A DNA stretch of 64,000 bases, taken from positions 806,001-870,000 of the forward strand of contig CADCXC010000043.1 in the NCBI GenBank assembly GCA_902806595.1, read 5' to 3'. Origin of the DNA: Pyrenopolyporus hunteri (Eukaryota > Ascomycota > Sordariomycetes > Xylariales > Hypoxylaceae). Positions 60,601 to 64,000 of the stretch are shown here, piece by piece. The position numbers were made by a program, and so were the translations under genes. Position 1 is the first letter of the stretch, and every line of letters starts with the position of its first letter. Below the pieces are notes generated by a model, which did no database searches, was not told the origin of the DNA, and saw nothing but the letters and a program-made list of their open reading frames with translations.

Positions 60601-63600
60601 ACTACTTAATCCACTATTAAAAAAAACCGTAAAAACGCGTCGAAACTTTACGTCATCGTTAAAATTTAAAATTTATAATATAAATGTAAATTTAATTAAA
60701 ATTTTTATAATTATTATTAATATCGAATTAAAGTAATTTTAACGCCGATATTTTTAAACAAAATCTTATTTTTATAACGTTTAAAACCTTAAATGTCGTT
60801 ATTAACTTTATCGAAAATTTAATTAACTTTATTAAAAATCTTATCAATAATAATATTTCGTTTCTAAACGTTAATAAAATAATCGAACGAATAATGTAAA
60901 AAAAAAAGTTAAAATTAATTATATTATAAAACGAATAAATTACAAATATATCGATTATCGAAAAAATAACTTTACCGAAATAATTTAACATCTATTTACG
61001 GTTAAAATTACCTAAAACATAAAAAAATATCGAATACAATTAATTTAACTTATTATTAACTAAAAAAATACCATTTTTATTAAATAATATTACGGAAATT
61101 TTTATTACCGTATTAAATTTTATTAACGGTAATTACTTTAAAATATTTATTAATTCGACCCGTTATATCGTTTCCGATATTAATCGTTTATCCTCGTCTA
61201 ATATATAAGGTAAAAAACGAAAATTTAATTAATTATCGGTCGAATTTATTAAATTAATTAACGAAAATGAATCGATAACGTGTTTTAAAATCCGTATTAT
61301 TTAATTTATAAACGTTTACGTACGCGGCACGATTAAAATTAAAACGCGACATATTATTACGAATACAATTAATATAAAACCGCGTCGTAATTTATTTAAA
61401 CTTTACTTAAATAAAAAAAAAATTAATTAACTATTTTTTATTATAACAAATATAAGTCGAAAAATAAATTTTAAATATTATATAATTAAATCATTTAAAA
61501 ATAATTAAATATATTTCCATTATCGTCCCTTCGCTTTATATAATATATATACGATATAAATTTATATAACCACATTTTAAATAAATTTTATTACTTTATT
61601 TAATAAAATTTTTTACTTTTTATTAACGATTTCGTCGTCGTTTTCTCCTATAAACGATATTAAACGCGTTATTTTTTTTTTTTTTTTTTTTAACGTACGT
61701 AAAACCGTTAATTTATTTTCGAAATCCACTCGAACGTTAATTCGTTCGAAAACCGTTATATATTTATATTATTCTTTATATTCCTTTTTATAATTACGTA
61801 CTTCTTAACCGGTAAAAAAAGTTATAAAATTCGTTAACGTAAATACGAGGTTTAAAATAAAAATTAAAATTAATATTAAAGTTAACATTATTATATATTA
61901 TTAATATAATCGTTTTAAATTTTTTCTTTTAAATATACAAATTTATAAATAAATAACGCAAACTTTTACCGTTATAATAACAATAAACGTACGCGCTATT
62001 TATTAAATTTATATTTCGATTTATAAATACGAAAGTAATTATACATGCTTTTTATAAACCGCGCTTATTTACGTATTAATTATACCGTTATTTACTAATA
62101 CGTAAAAAACCATAAATTTAAACATATAAAATAAAAATATTTTTTAATAATATATTAATAATATATTATAAATAAATATAAATTTTAATTAACGATTATA
62201 TCGTCGATTTATTATTAAAAATAATTTAATATAATCGATACGTTAATTATTTTTTACCGGTGTACGTTTAAAACGTAAAACTAATAAAAACACGGCGATA
62301 TCGTAAATAAAAATAAATAGATTAATTATATAAAAATAAACGGTTTAAACGGTTTTTCATACGGTTATAAAAGTTATAAAATTATATTAATTATATAAAT
62401 GTCGTTATAATTAACCTATTTAATATATATACGAATAAGTTTTTAATTTTCTTTTTTTAAAAAATTAAAATAAATATCATACGATATGTTAATTATTAAA
62501 ATCGTAATTATAAAAATGCTTAATAAAAAATAATATAAAATATATTAAATAAATTTATATTATTTTATAAAAAACGAAAAAAAAACATTAAAAAAATTTA
62601 AACTCGAATATAAATTTACCTTTATTAACGTACGTAAAAATAAAACTTATTATATATTCGAAAATAGATATAATTTATATATAAAAGCGATAAAATATCA
62701 CTATATTTATTATTGATTATTTAAATTTATTTATTATAATCCGATAATAAAATTTATTTAATGAAATTATAATATTATATTTATTTATTTAATTTAATTA
62801 ACGAAATAAATAAAAATTTAAGTTTAATTAAAACTATATTATTAACATTTTATTAATTATAAAATAAAAAATAAAATATAAATTACGACTTACGAAACCG
62901 TTAAACTTTAATATATACTTCCCCTTTCCCCTCCTTTTATATATATACTATAACGACATTATAATATTAATATAAACGCCCGTTTACAATTTCGACAATT
63001 ATAAAAACTTTCTTAAACCTTATCGACTTTATCCCGTTAAAGTTTATACTTAAAGTTTTTAAAATTTAACTTAACTCGAAATTTATTAAAAGTAAATATA
63101 TTAATTATAATTTAATTATATAAATATTTATTAAATAATCCCCGAATATCATCCATCGATTTACCCCGTAATATCTCGATAATAATATTATCTTCGATGA
63201 ATTTAAATAATTCGAATATAACCTCGAGGGTCGTAATATAATTATTAATAAATCGCGTAAAAAAATTATAATCTTTAAAATAAAATTTTAATTAATATTA
63301 AAACATTCGAAAAATTAAATATAAAATATAAAAAAATAACTTACGATATTTAAAATCGAACTTTAAAATAAACGTTAAAAACGTTAAATCGAATATTTAT
63401 ATACGTATTTATTTAATTAAAATACGTATTAATATTATTAATATTTTTTTTATACGTATTAATATTAATTTAAAAGTAAAAATATTTATATTATTTTAAA
63501 TTTATTACAATATATATAAGATTTATTAACTTTATTAAACGACCGAAAAATTTCTTAATTTAAAAAGTTTTTCGCTAAATAAAATTATAAATTATATTAT

Positions 63601-64000
63601 AAAATTAAAATCGAATTATAAACCGAATTATCCGACGTAATTAACGTTTATATTATTTATATTAACTTAAATATATAATGTTAAATTAATGTTTAAATAA
63701 TAAAAATATAATAAAATATTTAAAAAAAAAAAAAATTAAAAATTAAAAAAATAAATTTAATACGTTTAAATACATTTTCACTCTACTATTTAAATACATG
63801 TACCATATATACGTATTTATTAATATATTTAATATATGTAAAATAATAACACGAAATAACATAAATAATATATATAATTAAAACTATAAATAATTCGAAG
63901 TTCGAAGTATTTATTATTTTAATCAATTAAAATATAATGTCGTTATAATTACGTAACTATATAATAACTTATGTTTCGCTCGATTTTTATACCGATGTTA

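Larger units (their letters stand above)
46414..64000. repeat. AT-rich, RIP-degenerated heterochromatic block
   Basis: At least 17.6 kb at roughly 15% GC, starting abruptly at about 46.42 kb and continuing past the window. TA, AT, AA and TT dominate. Among remaining C bases, CG contexts outnumber CA by eye, and TG is scarce. No frame exceeds about 100 codons, and those present are poly-Phe/Ile/Asn by-products. This is what RIP (C-to-T change, mainly at CpA in duplicated DNA) leaves of transposon-rich sequence. It contains a dispersed repeat family, an 87 bp satellite and a 12 bp array. I could identify no original transposon proteins. Confidence 0.85.

Noticed and set aside
60728..60991. 87-codon Ile/Phe/Leu-rich frame on the minus strand
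   Set aside because: Composition matches random AT-rich DNA. No start context, domain or neighbour supports a gene.
46414..64000. Possible mitochondrial insertion (very low GC)
   Set aside because: No mitochondrial proteins, rRNA or tRNA are recognisable, and CG-retaining decay plus tandem and inverted repeats fit RIP better.

Overview
This is nuclear DNA from a filamentous ascomycete (Pezizomycotina, probably Sordariomycetes). Genes carry short 59-191 bp GT-AG introns with CTAAC/CTAAT-type branch points. The proteins are typical fungal ones: a homeobox regulator, F-box protein, AA9-CBM1 polysaccharide monooxygenase, tannase-family esterase, GH78 rhamnosidase, GABA/choline-type permease, Dal5-like MFS carrier and a NACHT-ankyrin NLR. 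From about 46.4 kb to the window end the DNA is roughly 15% GC by eye and has no usable reading frames, as expected for a block eroded by repeat-induced point mutation (RIP).

Layout. 1-1722 (-): 5' part of a homeobox transcription factor. 1.7-10.8 kb: a 9 kb gene-poor stretch. 10.8-15.7 kb: adaptin-binding p34 homologue (-), small cupin (+), coactosin/ADF protein (-), F-box protein (-). 16.4-23.5 kb: GH78 alpha-L-rhamnosidase (-), a frameshifted small membrane protein (-) and a tannase/feruloyl-esterase-type enzyme (+). 25.3-27.2 kb: MFS transporter (+). 28.1-37.3 kb: an NLR-type STAND protein and, 1.1 kb downstream on the same strand, an intronless 1248-residue gene joining an SbcD/Mre11-like nuclease to an SbcC/Rad50-like ATPase. 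39.1-45.4 kb: AA9 monooxygenase with CBM1 (+), APC permease (-) and a Gal80-like oxidoreductase (-), with a 272 bp MITE-like element between the last two. 46.0-46.4 kb: the tail of a gene cut off at the edge of the AT-rich block.

Functionally, much of the window concerns plant-biomass use: cellulose oxidation (AA9), rhamnoside cleavage (GH78), phenolic ester hydrolysis (tannase family), two small-molecule carriers and a Gal80-like protein. The exception is the NLR plus SbcD-SbcC fusion pair. The fusion places nuclease and ATPase in one chain, lacks the Rad50 zinc hook and resembles phage gp47/gp46 in parts. It is the best candidate here for an undescribed system.

The intergenic DNA up to 46 kb is strewn with a short palindrome of the form TAGGTACCTA, often in GGTA runs. 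The AT-rich block lacks it and instead has a four-copy dispersed repeat of about 275 bp, an 87 bp-period satellite and a 12 bp tandem array. All exon boundaries were worked out by eye from splice consensus and reading frame. No alignment or transcript data were available.
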